This document shows, piece after piece, positions 8,355 to 16,469 of a stretch of 64,000 nucleotides of DNA (the first letter of the stretch is position 1; each line of letters opens with the position of its first letter). The translations under genes were made by a program, and so were the position numbers. The stretch comes from DASQZK01 sp963763215 (GTDB lineage Bacteria > Bacteroidota > Bacteroidia > Bacteroidales > GCA-2748055): positions 186,001 to 250,000 of the forward strand of contig CAVXNX010000010.1 of assembly GCA_963763215.1 (NCBI GenBank), read 5' to 3'. The notes under the pieces were generated by a model, which was not told where the DNA came from, did no database searches, and worked only from the letters and a program-made list of their open reading frames with translations.

Positions 8355-8484
8355 GCACAACAGCGTATATGTGCCACAGCTACTTATCATCTCTCCGAAT
8401 AAGACCAGTCTGAAAAATTATGTGTCTTTATTTTACGACAACGAGTCGCAGGTAGCTGCGTCACATATACGCGAAACGTTGGCA
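8355..8484 (+). other. attC4 recombination site (end of cassette 4)
   Basis: Left core GCACAAC, extended to TTTGCACAAC (8352-8361), is the exact complement of the cassette 4 start GTTGTGCAAA (7453-7462). Inner arms GCGTATATGTG...CAGCTAC pair with GTAGCTG...CACATATACGC, with one-sided mismatches as in real attC sites. The right core begins GTTGGCAGC, with crossover between G8478 and T8479. Confidence 0.88.
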
Positions 8485-8507
8485 GCAAGGCAAAAAAGAC
8501 ATTGCGC

Positions 8508-8813
8508 ATGGATACAGACGATTTATCAAGAGAAGCCTATCGGGCGATTATATCCGAAGCTGAAAAATTCAATCACGATTTGACTTTGCAATTCGGATTA
8601 CTATCTGGTAATTGCAAAGATGAACAAGAATTTATCGACAAATCGACACAGTTGATTAATGAATTGAAAACTGCTGACTCAGGAGATTTGGATGATATTT
8701 TTTTCGGGGATGTTCCAAATTTGACCAGACTAACTAAAACACTTGATAAAATATTAGATAATATTGCAAAAGTAAAACAGATACCTATAACAAAAAGACA
8801 CTTTGACTTTTGA
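8508..8813 (+). CDS. Hypothetical helical protein (cassette 5, first gene)
   Basis: About 101 residues from ATG8508 (MDTDDLSREAYRAIISEAEKF); an upstream TTG at 8502 is possible. The protein is acidic and predicted all-helical with no membrane segment. I recognise no family. It begins about 30 bases into the cassette, as is usual, and its stop is 4 bases before the start of the next gene, implying co-expression. Confidence 0.6.
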   Translation: MDTDDLSREAYRAIISEAEKFNHDLTLQFGLLSGNCKDEQEFIDKSTQLINELKTADSGDLDDIFFGDVPNLTRLTKTLDKILDNIAKVKQIPITKRHFDF

Positions 8814-8817
8814 CTTT

Positions 8818-9063
8818 ATGAAAAAGGGATTTCAAAAAATATCAATTGACGAATTTGTTGCACAAACAATAAAGAGCAATCCAGACTTGAAAGCTGGTGA
8901 ATTAAAGAAAGATTTGGAAGAATTTAATAAACGTAAAACTCAAGGAGAATTGTGTGATTGTGGAAACCCAATATGGATTATTGGTTCAGCGATAACTGGA
9001 AAAGGTTGTTTTACATGTATAACAGGAGAATCCGACTGTTCAGATGATTATGAAATAGCTTGA
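8818..9063 (+). CDS. Hypothetical Cys-containing small protein (cassette 5, second gene)
   Basis: Eighty-one residues from ATG8818 (MKKGFQKISIDEFVAQTIKSN). The N-terminal half is helical and the C-terminal half has CDCG...CFTC...C spacing (ELCDCGNPIWIIGSAITGKGCFTC), which could bind a metal. No family recognised. It ends 10 bases before the left core of the disrupted attC5 (9074-9080). Confidence 0.6.
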   Translation: MKKGFQKISIDEFVAQTIKSNPDLKAGELKKDLEEFNKRKTQGELCDCGNPIWIIGSAITGKGCFTCITGESDCSDDYEIA

Positions 9064-9073
9064 AAAATGCCCA

Positions 9074-9080
9074 GCTGCCA
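9074..9080 (+). other. Left core of attC5, interrupted by a group II intron
   Basis: GCTGCCA followed by A is the complement of the cassette 5 start GTTGGCAGC (8478-8486). The normal AAC end of the core is absent: the next bases (ATCGAGTAGA) are the reverse complement of a group II intron 3' end. The rest of this attC is not present. Confidence 0.7.
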
Positions 9081-9178
9081 ATCGAGTAGACTGCCGATAG
9101 GCGGCTAGCGCCTATCGGAGAGCCTCTCACACCACCAGATCCCGAAAGTTTTCGGGAGGCCAAGTACCTGGCGGTTCA

Positions 9179-9572
9179 CTAAACAATGGGAAAAAGCGCT
9201 AAGGTAAATTTATGAGGAACGATCTTTTGATACCATGAAAACATGGGTTCGTAACCTCGCTTGCAGAGTAAATTCACGGTAATCGTAGTATTAAGGATCG
9301 GGCTCTGTGCAATGGCCCAGCCTCCAAGCCTGCTTCTGCATTGTCGGCCGTAGCCTTTGGCGAAGGTCGACTCCACCTGAATGCGTCCCGTGGATTAACA
9401 CCAAGCCGGATGAGGTTCTTCCGTTTCCTCTCCCTCTTGTTATTCACATCGGGTTTATTTTCAGTGGTGTTCATGACCTTCGGTTCCAGTGGTGCCAGAT
9501 ACAATATCTTAAGCGATTCCGAAGCCAGCCGTCCAGCTCTTGCAGTTTAACCTGAATATTTGCCAGACGAAA
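9179..9572 (-). pseudogene. ltrA: Group II intron reverse transcriptase/maturase, C-terminal fragment
   Basis: Maturase domain X pieces in successive frames: LQELDGWLRNRLRYCIWHHWNRR, then KRKNLIRLGVNPRDAFRW, then SRLGGWAIAQSPILNTTITV and KRGYEPMFSWYQKIV near the normal C-terminus. The polymerase domain is absent. A 32-bp insert (9336-9367) separates RWSR from SRLGGWA and another break lies near 9480. The fragment is inactive. Confidence 0.85.
9336..9367. repeat. 32-bp GC-rich insert in the intron RT gene
   Basis: On the minus strand it contains CTTCGCCAAAGGCTACGGCC. Removing these 32 bases joins the two frames as AFRWSRSRLGGWAIAQSP, the sequence expected for this RT type. It is related in character to the inserts at 6025-6120 and 7090-7114. 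Confidence 0.55.
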
Positions 9573-9579
9573 ATTATTG

Positions 9580-9830
9580 AGCAAAAGCAGAATGTGGAGT
9601 TTATGGGTAAACCTGGTGTAGGAAAAACTCATCTTGCTAATGCTCTGGGTCTGGAAGCTCTCAGCAAAGAGTATTCCGTGATGATGGTGCATGCCAATAG
9701 CCTTATTGACCAGTTACACCGGTCAAAAGCCGACGGAAAATACCAACTGATCATAAAAAGGCTCGGCAAGATCGATCTATTGATTATTGATGAAGTGGGC
9801 TTCAAAAAGTTCCCTCAAAAGATATTTTAA
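9580..9830 (+). pseudogene. istB: IS21-family helper ATPase IstB, fragment
   Basis: Walker A FMGKPGVGKTHLANALGLEA and Walker B KIDLLIIDEVGFKKFP of an IstB-type AAA+ transposition helper. About 80 residues remain of about 250. The N-terminus stops at the group II intron fragment and the C-terminus ends after FPQKIF. No istA is present. It marks another insertion into the cassette array. Confidence 0.85.
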
Positions 9831-9954
9831 TATAGCGTTCATGAAATAAGCTAAACACACAAAGAGCTTTAAGCTCAGTGCCTGGCTTAGCGAAACTGAG
9901 AAATTCATCGAATATAATTTTATTAGTAAAATAAAGATAATATATTGTAATTTT

Positions 9955-9978
9955 TCCGGCACCGGGCCTACCGCCGGA
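9955..9978 (+). other. GC-rich hairpin before the SDR gene
   Basis: TCCGGC (9955-9960) pairs with GCCGGA (9973-9978) around a 12-base loop, in otherwise AT-rich sequence 16 bases before the start codon. It could be a terminator of upstream mobile-element transcription or a piece of a lost attC arm. Confidence 0.35.
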
Positions 9979-9993
9979 CCATTGTGTTAAAAA

Positions 9994-11418
9994 ATGAAAA
10001 TACTACTAACAGGAGCATCCGGATACATCGGTAAACGTCTTCTTCCAATATTGGTCGATAATGGATATGACGTCATTTGCTGCGTCAGGGACATCAAAAG
10101 ATTTTCTCCACCAGAATCACTGAAATCTAAAATAAAAATTATTCAGATTGATTTGCTGGATAACGTTTCGCTTGAGAGAATTCCAGAAGATATCGATGGA
10201 GCTTTTTATTTGGTGCATTCAATGTCGTCATCCTCCGACTATCATCAACAAGAACAAGAATCGGCAGAGAATTTCAGAAATGCACTGACCAAAACGAACG
10301 TGCACCATGTTGTCTATTTAAGTGGGATAGTCAATGAATCGACCTTGTCTAAACATTTGGCATCGAGAAAAAATGTTGAAACAGAACTCAGTAAGGGAAG
10401 CTATAATTTTACAACGTTGAGGGCTGGAATTATCATCGGATCCGGAAGTGCCTCGTTTGAAATAATGCGAGATCTGGTTGAAAAACTTCCTGTGATGATT
10501 ACTCCTAAATGGCTGAACACCAAATGCCAACCCATAGGAATATCGGATGTTATCTATATTCTCTCCAAAACGATATTTAATTCAAAAACCTTCAATAAAA
10601 ATTTTGATATCGGTGGTCCGGATATTTTGACTTATAAGGATATGCTTATAAAATTTGCGCTTATTCGAAATTTAAAACGGCATATCTTTATTGTCCCGGT
10701 TATGACGCCAAAACTTTCTTCATACTGGTTGTATTTTGTAACATCAACATCATATAAACTTGCCGTTGCACTGGTTAACAGTATGAAAGTTGAAGTTATA
10801 TGTCGAAATGACGATATCAATAAAATACTGGAATATGTGCCAATGAGCTACCAGTCATCATTGGAGAGAGCATTGAGCAAAATAGAAAGCAACGAGGTGG
10901 TATCCAGCTGGAAAGACGCCTTCATAAGTAGTGGTTTCAAACTTAATTTATCTGAGTTTATCCAGGTGCCAACATATGGTTGTTATAGAGAAATGAAAGA
11001 AAAAGTATTCGCGGACCGGGAGGAATGTATTAACAAAATTTGGAACATTGGCGGTGAAACCGGATGGTATTATGCAAACTGGCTATGGCGAATGAGAGGC
11101 TTTTTGGATAAGATGGCGGGTGGAGTTGGGTTAAGAAGAGGCCGTACTTCAGCAAATGATTTAAACGTTGGGGATGCATTGGATTTTTGGAGAGTTTTGT
11201 ATGCCGATAAAGCAGAAGGTCGTTTACTGCTTTTTGCGGAAATGAAATTACCAGGTGAAGCATGGCTTGAATTCAGAATCGTTGAAAATACGTTGAGACA
11301 AACAGCAACCTTCAGACCCAGGGGGTTGAATGGAAGGTTATATTGGTACTCACTACTCCCTTTCCATGTCTTTATTTTCAAAGGAATGATTACTAAAATA
11401 ACACAACCCAATAATTAG
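9994..11418 (+). CDS. SDR-family NAD(P)-binding protein with C-terminal DUF2867 domain
   Basis: A 474-residue two-domain protein. The N-terminal atypical short-chain dehydrogenase (Rossmann) domain has GASGYIGKRLLPIL as nucleotide-binding loop, then GAFYLVHSMSS and VYLSGIV. The C-terminal third (WNIGGETGWYYANWLWRMRGFLDKMAGGVGLRRGR...PRGLNGRLYWYSLLPFHVFIFKGM) is DUF2867, a pairing common in Bacteroidota. The substrate is unknown. It is intact, AT-rich and followed by nhaA after 27 bases, in the array direction and upstream of attC6, so both may be cargo of one large cassette. Confidence 0.88.
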   Translation: MKILLTGASGYIGKRLLPILVDNGYDVICCVRDIKRFSPPESLKSKIKIIQIDLLDNVSLERIPEDIDGAFYLVHSMSSSSDYHQQEQESAENFRNALTKTNVHHVVYLSGIVNESTLSKHLASRKNVETELSKGSYNFTTLRAGIIIGSGSASFEIMRDLVEKLPVMITPKWLNTKCQPIGISDVIYILSKTIFNSKTFNKNFDIGGPDILTYKDMLIKFALIRNLKRHIFIVPVMTPKLSSYWLYFVTSTSYKLAVALVNSMKVEVICRNDDINKILEYVPMSYQSSLERALSKIESNEVVSSWKDAFISSGFKLNLSEFIQVPTYGCYREMKEKVFADREECINKIWNIGGETGWYYANWLWRMRGFLDKMAGGVGLRRGRTSANDLNVGDALDFWRVLYADKAEGRLLLFAEMKLPGEAWLEFRIVENTLRQTATFRPRGLNGRLYWYSLLPFHVFIFKGMITKITQPNN

Positions 11419-11445
11419 CATTCACCTAAGGCCATGTAAATCCAT

Positions 11446-12585
11446 ATGATGAATATAACCCGACTTTACAAAGAATTTTTTGACAGTGAAAAAGCAGGTG
11501 GACTTATTTTAGTTTTCGTAACTGTTTTTTCACTTATTCTTGCAAACTCTGCCTGGCAAAATACCTACATTAATTTTTGGCATTTCGAACTGGATGGGCA
11601 TAGCATTGTTCATTGGATTAATGACGGTCTTATGACCATTTTTTTTCTCCTCATAGGTTTAGAACTAGAACGAGAATTTTATCACGGCGAACTTTCCGAT
11701 ATAAAAAGTGCTTCATTACCCATATTCGGTGCAATAGGAGGAATGGTTATTCCGGCGGGACTATACTTAATGCTCAATTTCGGGACAGACACTCAAATGG
11801 GTGCAGGTATACCAATGGCGACAGATATAGCCTTTGCCATTGGAATTTTATCTCTCTTAGGAAATCGTGTCCCGACTTCTTTAAAAATATTTTTAACGGC
11901 TCTGGCGGTGATGGACGACCTGGGAGCGATTATGATCATTGCCATTTTCTATACGACCTCAATAGCCTTAGAAAATTTTTTTATCGCATTAGGTATTTGG
12001 GGGGTTCTGTTTATTCTAAACAGACTGAAAGTTCACAACCTGATCCCGTATTTAATTGGTGGCATGGCCATGTGGTATTTTATGCTACATTCAGGAGTTC
12101 ATGCCACACTATCCGGTGTGCTGTTAGCATTTGTCATTCCATTTGGTAATGGTGATGAAAAATCACCTTCCTCCATTCTTCAACATCTCTTACATAAACC
12201 TGTTGCTTTTCTTATTTTGCCATTATTCGCAATGGCCAATACCTGTATTTCGATTGGTGATAGTTGGCAAAGCTTAGGGCAAACAAACAGTTTAGGAATA
12301 ATGACAGGACTTGTCATCGGAAAACCTTTAGGCATCGTGCTCTTTTCATTTATTGGTGTTGGTATGGGACTATGTAACCTGCCTGCAGATTTGAAATGGA
12401 AAAACATTATTGGTGCAGGTTTTTTAGCCGGTATCGGTTTTACAATGTCCATTTTTATTACGCTCCTTGCGTTTAACAATGAAGATCTCGTAAAAAACTC
12501 AAAATTGGCAATACTTATCGCTTCGTTCATTGCAGGGATCATAGGCTTTTTCTTTCTCAAAATATCACTTAAAACACGTGCATAA
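11446..12585 (+). CDS. nhaA: Na+/H+ antiporter NhaA
   Basis: A 379-residue NhaA-type inner-membrane antiporter that exports Na+ in exchange for H+. Hallmarks are ATDIAFAIGILSLLGNRVP, the ion-binding pair Asp157-Asp158 in LTALAVMDDLGAIMIIAIFYT, PLFAMANTCISI, and GKPLGIVLFS with a C-terminal AGIGFTMSIFI. Length and about 11 hydrophobic segments are normal and the frame is unbroken. Placed between the SDR gene and attC6, it may help salt or pH tolerance as cassette cargo. Confidence 0.95.
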   Translation: MMNITRLYKEFFDSEKAGGLILVFVTVFSLILANSAWQNTYINFWHFELDGHSIVHWINDGLMTIFFLLIGLELEREFYHGELSDIKSASLPIFGAIGGMVIPAGLYLMLNFGTDTQMGAGIPMATDIAFAIGILSLLGNRVPTSLKIFLTALAVMDDLGAIMIIAIFYTTSIALENFFIALGIWGVLFILNRLKVHNLIPYLIGGMAMWYFMLHSGVHATLSGVLLAFVIPFGNGDEKSPSSILQHLLHKPVAFLILPLFAMANTCISIGDSWQSLGQTNSLGIMTGLVIGKPLGIVLFSFIGVGMGLCNLPADLKWKNIIGAGFLAGIGFTMSIFITLLAFNNEDLVKNSKLAILIASFIAGIIGFFFLKISLKTRA

Positions 12586-12655
12586 AATGATCGAATAAAT
12601 TGTCGACAGAAAAATGAAAGGCCAACCTGAAAAATTTATTCGTGCCCATACAGAG

Positions 12656-12797
12656 CCGCATAACCGGCCTTTTTTGGGTTTCACCGTTCCTTGCCATGTT
12701 TGCTGTGAATTTTGTAAATTTGTTTTTAACGAAGATCTCTAATTTTAACGAGCACTAACGACCCTGGCAACGAACTTAACCGGCAAGTGTTATGCGC
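12656..12797 (+). other. attC6 recombination site (last of the array)
   Basis: Left core CCGCATAAC (12656-12664) pairs with the right core GTTATGCGC, crossover between G12789 and T12790. Inner TTGCCATG and CCTGGCAA arms and the central AATTTTGTAAATT stretch closely resemble attC1. Downstream sequence is an unrelated chromosomal remnant on the other strand, so this is probably the distal end of the array. Confidence 0.75.
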
Positions 12798-12841
12798 AAA
12801 ATTACGAGACGACCAAACAAATTGCCAATGTCATGCCGACC

Positions 12842-13331
12842 CTCTTTCCGCCCTGTATATGCACCTCTGACCAAACCAGCCTTTTCATGGCAAATTCCGG
12901 AGTGATGGACGGCCCGCCCGGATTCCGGTCACTTCCAAGATTGACGCTTACTTCAATGCCGGTGCGGTCAGCCTCTTTCACTGCATGTTTATCTAATTCC
13001 ATCCATGCCGGACTCGAAAAACGGGTCCGGCCGGAGTTTTTAACGCCACCTTGTAGTTGGAACTTCCGGCATCGACGATGGAAGCACCGGCATACTCTTT
13101 GGCTTTCATTTGTTCCAGATCCCGCGTGCTGGATTCATTTGTGGCCATGCTGTTAAGCCACCACAAGTAACAGCGCAGACGTGATTCGGCGGGAGATTCC
13201 TGAAAACTGTTTTTTAATTGTTCGTATGTACCCGATGAATTTGTTTCGAGCGGATAAGAAACAGGTTGACCCTGAAGGGCAACCGCAAAGATTAGGATGA
13301 ATAAAGCAATCGAAAAAATCTCATAAAACAA
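12842..13331 (-). pseudogene. N-terminal remnant of a GH106-like glycoside hydrolase
   Basis: Starts with a signal peptide (FYEIFSIALFILIFAVALQG). Then comes sequence typical of the GH106/alpha-L-rhamnosidase-like N-terminus: FQESPAESRLRCYLWWLNSMATNESSTRDLEQMKA and, after a frameshift near 13000, ADRTGIEVSVNLGS and GGPSITPEFAMKRLVWSEV. The family is near 1000 residues; only about 160 remain. The cut lies 45 bases beyond attC6, suggesting the integron or a deletion truncated it. Confidence 0.7.
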
Positions 13332-13556
13332 AGATTAAAAAGTTTTAGTACTATGTGAAGGATGTCCATCTATAGGGATCAGCTATCCGTTGTCAGCTGT
13401 GATGAAATGATTCAACCCTTTTCTAGGGTTGCCGGTTATTACGTCATTTGTTTTCCCCAGATTCCTGCCCGGTCTGATGTTTATCAAATCCGTTCAGTTT
13501 TTTTATCCGGAATTCGCGTCAACGACCCTCAAACGACTCTCAAACAATCCTCAAAA

Positions 13557-14406
13557 TCAATCATCCGTGACAACTACCATATATTTAGAGATACTCCAGA
13601 AATCTTCCGGTTTAGTGATGGTAATTTTTGCCGTGTCTATCACCGGTAGATTCGACCGTGTAACTTCCATTTGGATGAGGAGATATCAGTTTCAGGTTAT
13701 CCGCATCAGCATTGATCTCAAAAGATTTTTTCGTGCGTATATCAATCCTTTCCAATTGATTCATGTCCATTTGCGGATTTAACCTTTTTACCCGTCCCAA
13801 AAAACCTAAAAATCCGCCATCTTTTTCAATGATGTTCTTCTCAATGAGCTCATCTTCCGTGCCTGAGGTGAAGTAGGCATAATTCAAACGGTTCGTCAGG
13901 GTATCTGCTTTTTCATTCAACTCGGCATTGGTGTTATTTATTTTTTGAATTTCGGAATTCAATTCATTAATGTTATTATGTAATCCTGAAACTTCCTGGA
14001 CGCGAAGGTTTATGATGCTGTCGCGGGTTGCCACCGTCCTGTTCAGGTCATTAACCTGCTTCTCCAGATCCGAGACTTTTGAATTCATTCTGTAATTTCT
14101 GTTTCGTATGCTTTTTTGCAACTCCAGCAAGCTGTCGATTTCAGAAATCGTAGCATTGATCCTCGTTTTCAATTGCTGGAGATTTTGAGCCTGCCCCTCC
14201 TTAAGAGGTTGGGGTAATGTCCGGTTCAGGCTGGCTTCAATATCATTGATGGTCTTTCGATAATCGCCCAACAACGAATTACATTTTTTCAAAGAAGCCG
14301 AGAGTTCCTGGTTAGCGGTTTGAAGTTGCGCTGCCTGATCTTTGTATTTATGACAACCCATGGTTGTAATGATTAATAATAAAAAGATGACTTTGTAGGT
14401 TTTCAT
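13557..14406 (-). CDS. Coiled-coil lipoprotein (C-terminus frameshifted)
   Basis: Signal peptide with lipobox (LLIITTMGC, Cys18), then a long heptad-rich coiled coil (about residues 25-170: LQTANQELSASLKK, VSDLEKQVNDLNRTVATRDSI, NINELNSEIQKINNTNAELNEKA). A small C-terminal domain ends with NGSYTVESTGD. The frame breaks near 13645; the next frame supplies TAKITITKPEDFWSISKYMVVVTDD and a stop at 13557, which looks like the real end. Probably a periplasm-facing membrane-anchored structural protein. No specific family recognised. Confidence 0.75.
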
Positions 14407-15117
14407 AGCGTTGAATTTTACTGAATATGGAATTATGTTGGTTCTTATTGAGATCGATGAACAGAGTCAATTGCGAAATTCAGGTTCAGGGAGTACTTCA
14501 TTCAACATGCTATAGTGATATAACTATTTTGAACACAAGTAGTTCTTTTTTACCGGAATGTTTTTTATCGAGACCTTTATTTTCCATTTCACACGGAAAA
14601 GATGAGGGATATCTGTTTTTGCCCCCCTGATCAGTGGCTCACATCTGATTTCGGAGCATGCTGACCCCGTATTTTGGAATAAATGCGGATGAATCAACGC
14701 GCCCGAACAAATCCGGGCCAACTTTTTTTTCATGGTAAGCTGTTTAACATATTCTCATGTGACGGAAAAAGTGTAATTTTGATTTGAGCCGTCCCGGGAG
14801 CTGGATTTGATTCACGACCCGGATAAATTATCCGAACCTACTTGCAGGCGTGAAACCTGATGATGATGGTTTTAAGGTTCATTGCCGTGTTCACTTCGAT
14901 TTTCGTAAATTCGATTCAGTGAAGTGGATGTATAAGGCTGGCGGGCTCGCGGCATTTTATTCATCCCGGCAGGTCGGGATTCATGAGCTCAGCGCCTCCG
15001 GCGGATCGTTTGACGGCCATCGCGCATTGCCAATAAACACAAATCGTCATTCGGAAAGTATTCCGTTTTTTATCAGGACACAAGTGACTTTCAATAAAAA
15101 TAAAAAATAGCAAAATC
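14407..15117. other. Intergenic region with one copy of a dispersed repeat
   Basis: No supportable gene. 14895-14930 holds a weak inverted repeat (CACTTC...GAAGTG) around an AT-rich centre. 14994-15053 is about 75 percent identical to 24783-24842. The last 50 bases are AT-rich and lead into the DUF2231 gene. Confidence 0.5.
14994..15053. repeat. Dispersed intergenic repeat, copy 1
   Basis: Shares blocks such as CGGATCG, CGGCCATCGC and ACAAATCGT, in the same order and spacing, with 24783-24842. Both copies lie about 60-65 bases upstream of a gene for an exported protein. Confidence 0.5.
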
Positions 15118-15547
15118 ATGTTTACAACAAGCCATTTACATCCGATGTTAGTTCACTTTCCGATCGCACTTATCGCTATCGGTTTTGCTGCCAATTTTGT
15201 CCATGTCTTTATTAAAAAAGGGAAATCCTTTTCAGTAATAGGATTTTACCTTTTGATTGTGGGCACACTTACTGCCCTGGCCACTCTATTGACGGGGGTC
15301 TTTTTAACTTCAGAAATGACAGGATCAGCGGGTGAAGTACGCGACTCCCACGAACTTTTTGCCTGGATTACTGTCATTCTTCTTATCGTGACTTTAGCCA
15401 TAAGTACATTTGTTTATTGTCAGGAAGATCCAAAACAGCCTTTTCAAGTGGCTGATTTTTACAATGTATGGTTTGGCTGCGGTCAGTGTAAGTATTACTG
15501 GTTTTTTTGGAGGAACGCTTGTATACAACTATATGATGCCACTTTAA
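15118..15547 (+). CDS. DUF2231 membrane protein (frameshifted)
   Basis: A small integral membrane protein with four hydrophobic segments, starting SHLHPMLVHFPIALIAIGFAA, the DUF2231 signature (HP-x-LVHFPI). The frame changes near 15425 after TFVY; the other frame continues RKIQNSLFKWLIFTMYGLAAV to MMPL and a stop at 15547. The joined length of about 142 residues is normal. The family sometimes neighbours haem or copper proteins; function unknown. The next gene is 24 bases downstream. Confidence 0.8.
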
Positions 15548-15571
15548 TATTAACCCTAAAAATTTACCAAA

Positions 15572-16184
15572 ATGAAAAAAATCTTATTACTCGCATGTGC
15601 CGGGATTCTTGTCCTAACAAGTTGCACCCAATCCAAACCTCTGAAAACCAATCGAAAACCTGAAAAACGGAATTAAAGGCGAAACAACGGCAAGTGCCAA
15701 ATATGCAGCCTTTGCACAGAAAGCCAGGGAAGAAGGTAATGACGTCATTGCCAAACTTTTCGAAGCTGCGTCAAAAGCCGAATCGATTCATGCCGCCAAT
15801 CATGCCAAGGTACTCAAAGCGTTGGGCGAAAAAATGGATGAATTTAAGCCGGAATTTGAAGTGAAGTCTACCGCCGAAAATCTTCAGGCAGCCATCGATG
15901 GCGAAACCTATGAATCCACGACCATGTATCCACAGTTTTTGGCCGATGCTAAAGCCGAAAAAGTTGAAAAAGCGATAAAATCATTTACGTGGGCTTTTGA
16001 CACTGAAAAAAAACACAGGCAGTTTTACGACAATGCACTCCTGGCATTAAACTCAAATTCCCAGGATGCCTTGCCCGTCATGTATGCCGTCTGTCCGGTA
16101 TGTGGGAATACGTACGATAATGCTATTGTTGACAAAAAATGTGCATTTTGTCAAACAAGTCAGGAAAAATTTTATAAAATATAG
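15572..16184 (+). CDS. Rubrerythrin-like lipoprotein (frameshifted near the N-terminus)
   Basis: Lipobox in LLLACAGILVLTSC (Cys18), then after a frame change near 15655 a rubrerythrin four-helix domain (NGIKGETTASAKYAAFAQKAREEG). It ends with a rubredoxin-like knuckle pair (YAVCPVCGNTY and CAFCQTSQEKFYKI). Ferritin-like iron ligands are suggested by GETTAS and FDTEKKHRQFYDNAL. Rubrerythrins reduce peroxide; an envelope-anchored form would act outside the cytoplasm. The frameshift near a run of A is likely an assembly error. Confidence 0.82.
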
Positions 16185-16440
16185 ATAAAGAGGTTTTCTC
16201 AAAAAGTTTGATCTTCTTAAAAAATCGCTTACAATTTGAGAGTTCCCGTTAAGGGACAACGGTTTCTTGCCCCTTTTTGTAAGTTTGACGTTTCGGCTTT
16301 GTTCTTCGGCTCAGCTGGGTCCGGAAGAATCCGCAAGCAGGACCCCTTTGGTCATTGAACGAAGCCGAAACGCTCCTTTTGTATTTTCATTAAAACATCC
16401 CGGTCCCTGAGAACCAGCTCCAGGGGACAGGGGCTTCATG
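16185..16440. other. Intergenic stretch with a long-armed inverted repeat
   Basis: CGTTTCGGCTTTGTTC (16289-16304) and GAACGAAGCCGAAACG (16357-16372) are inverted copies with one mismatch, separated by 52 bases. No gene is visible. It could be a structured RNA end, a repeat element or a terminator. Confidence 0.5.
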
Positions 16441-16469
16441 GCAGTATTTTATTATATTTTTATTCACCG

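Larger units (their letters stand above)
9081..9575 (-). mobile_element. 3' remnant of a group II intron inserted at an attC core
   Basis: On the minus strand the end of an intron-encoded reverse transcriptase is followed by a domain V-like stem (GAACCGCC...GGTGGTGTGAGAGG). Next comes a domain VI-like hairpin (CCGATAGGCG / CGCCTATCGG, 9094-9117), then TCTACTCGAT, and the flanking exon TGGCAGC. Group IIC-attC introns are known to insert into the bottom strand of integron attC sites; position and strand here agree. The domain V apical part is replaced by the palindrome TCCCGAAA/TTTCGGGA, so catalysis is doubtful. The 5' part of the intron is missing. Confidence 0.75.

Noticed and set aside
7331..8484. 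The two similar 130-base sequences at 7331-7459 and 8355-8484 as a CRISPR or simple direct repeat
   Set aside because: Only two copies nearly 1 kb apart with a toxin-antitoxin pair between them, and outer cores that differ in a way matched to each cassette. attC sites explain all of this.
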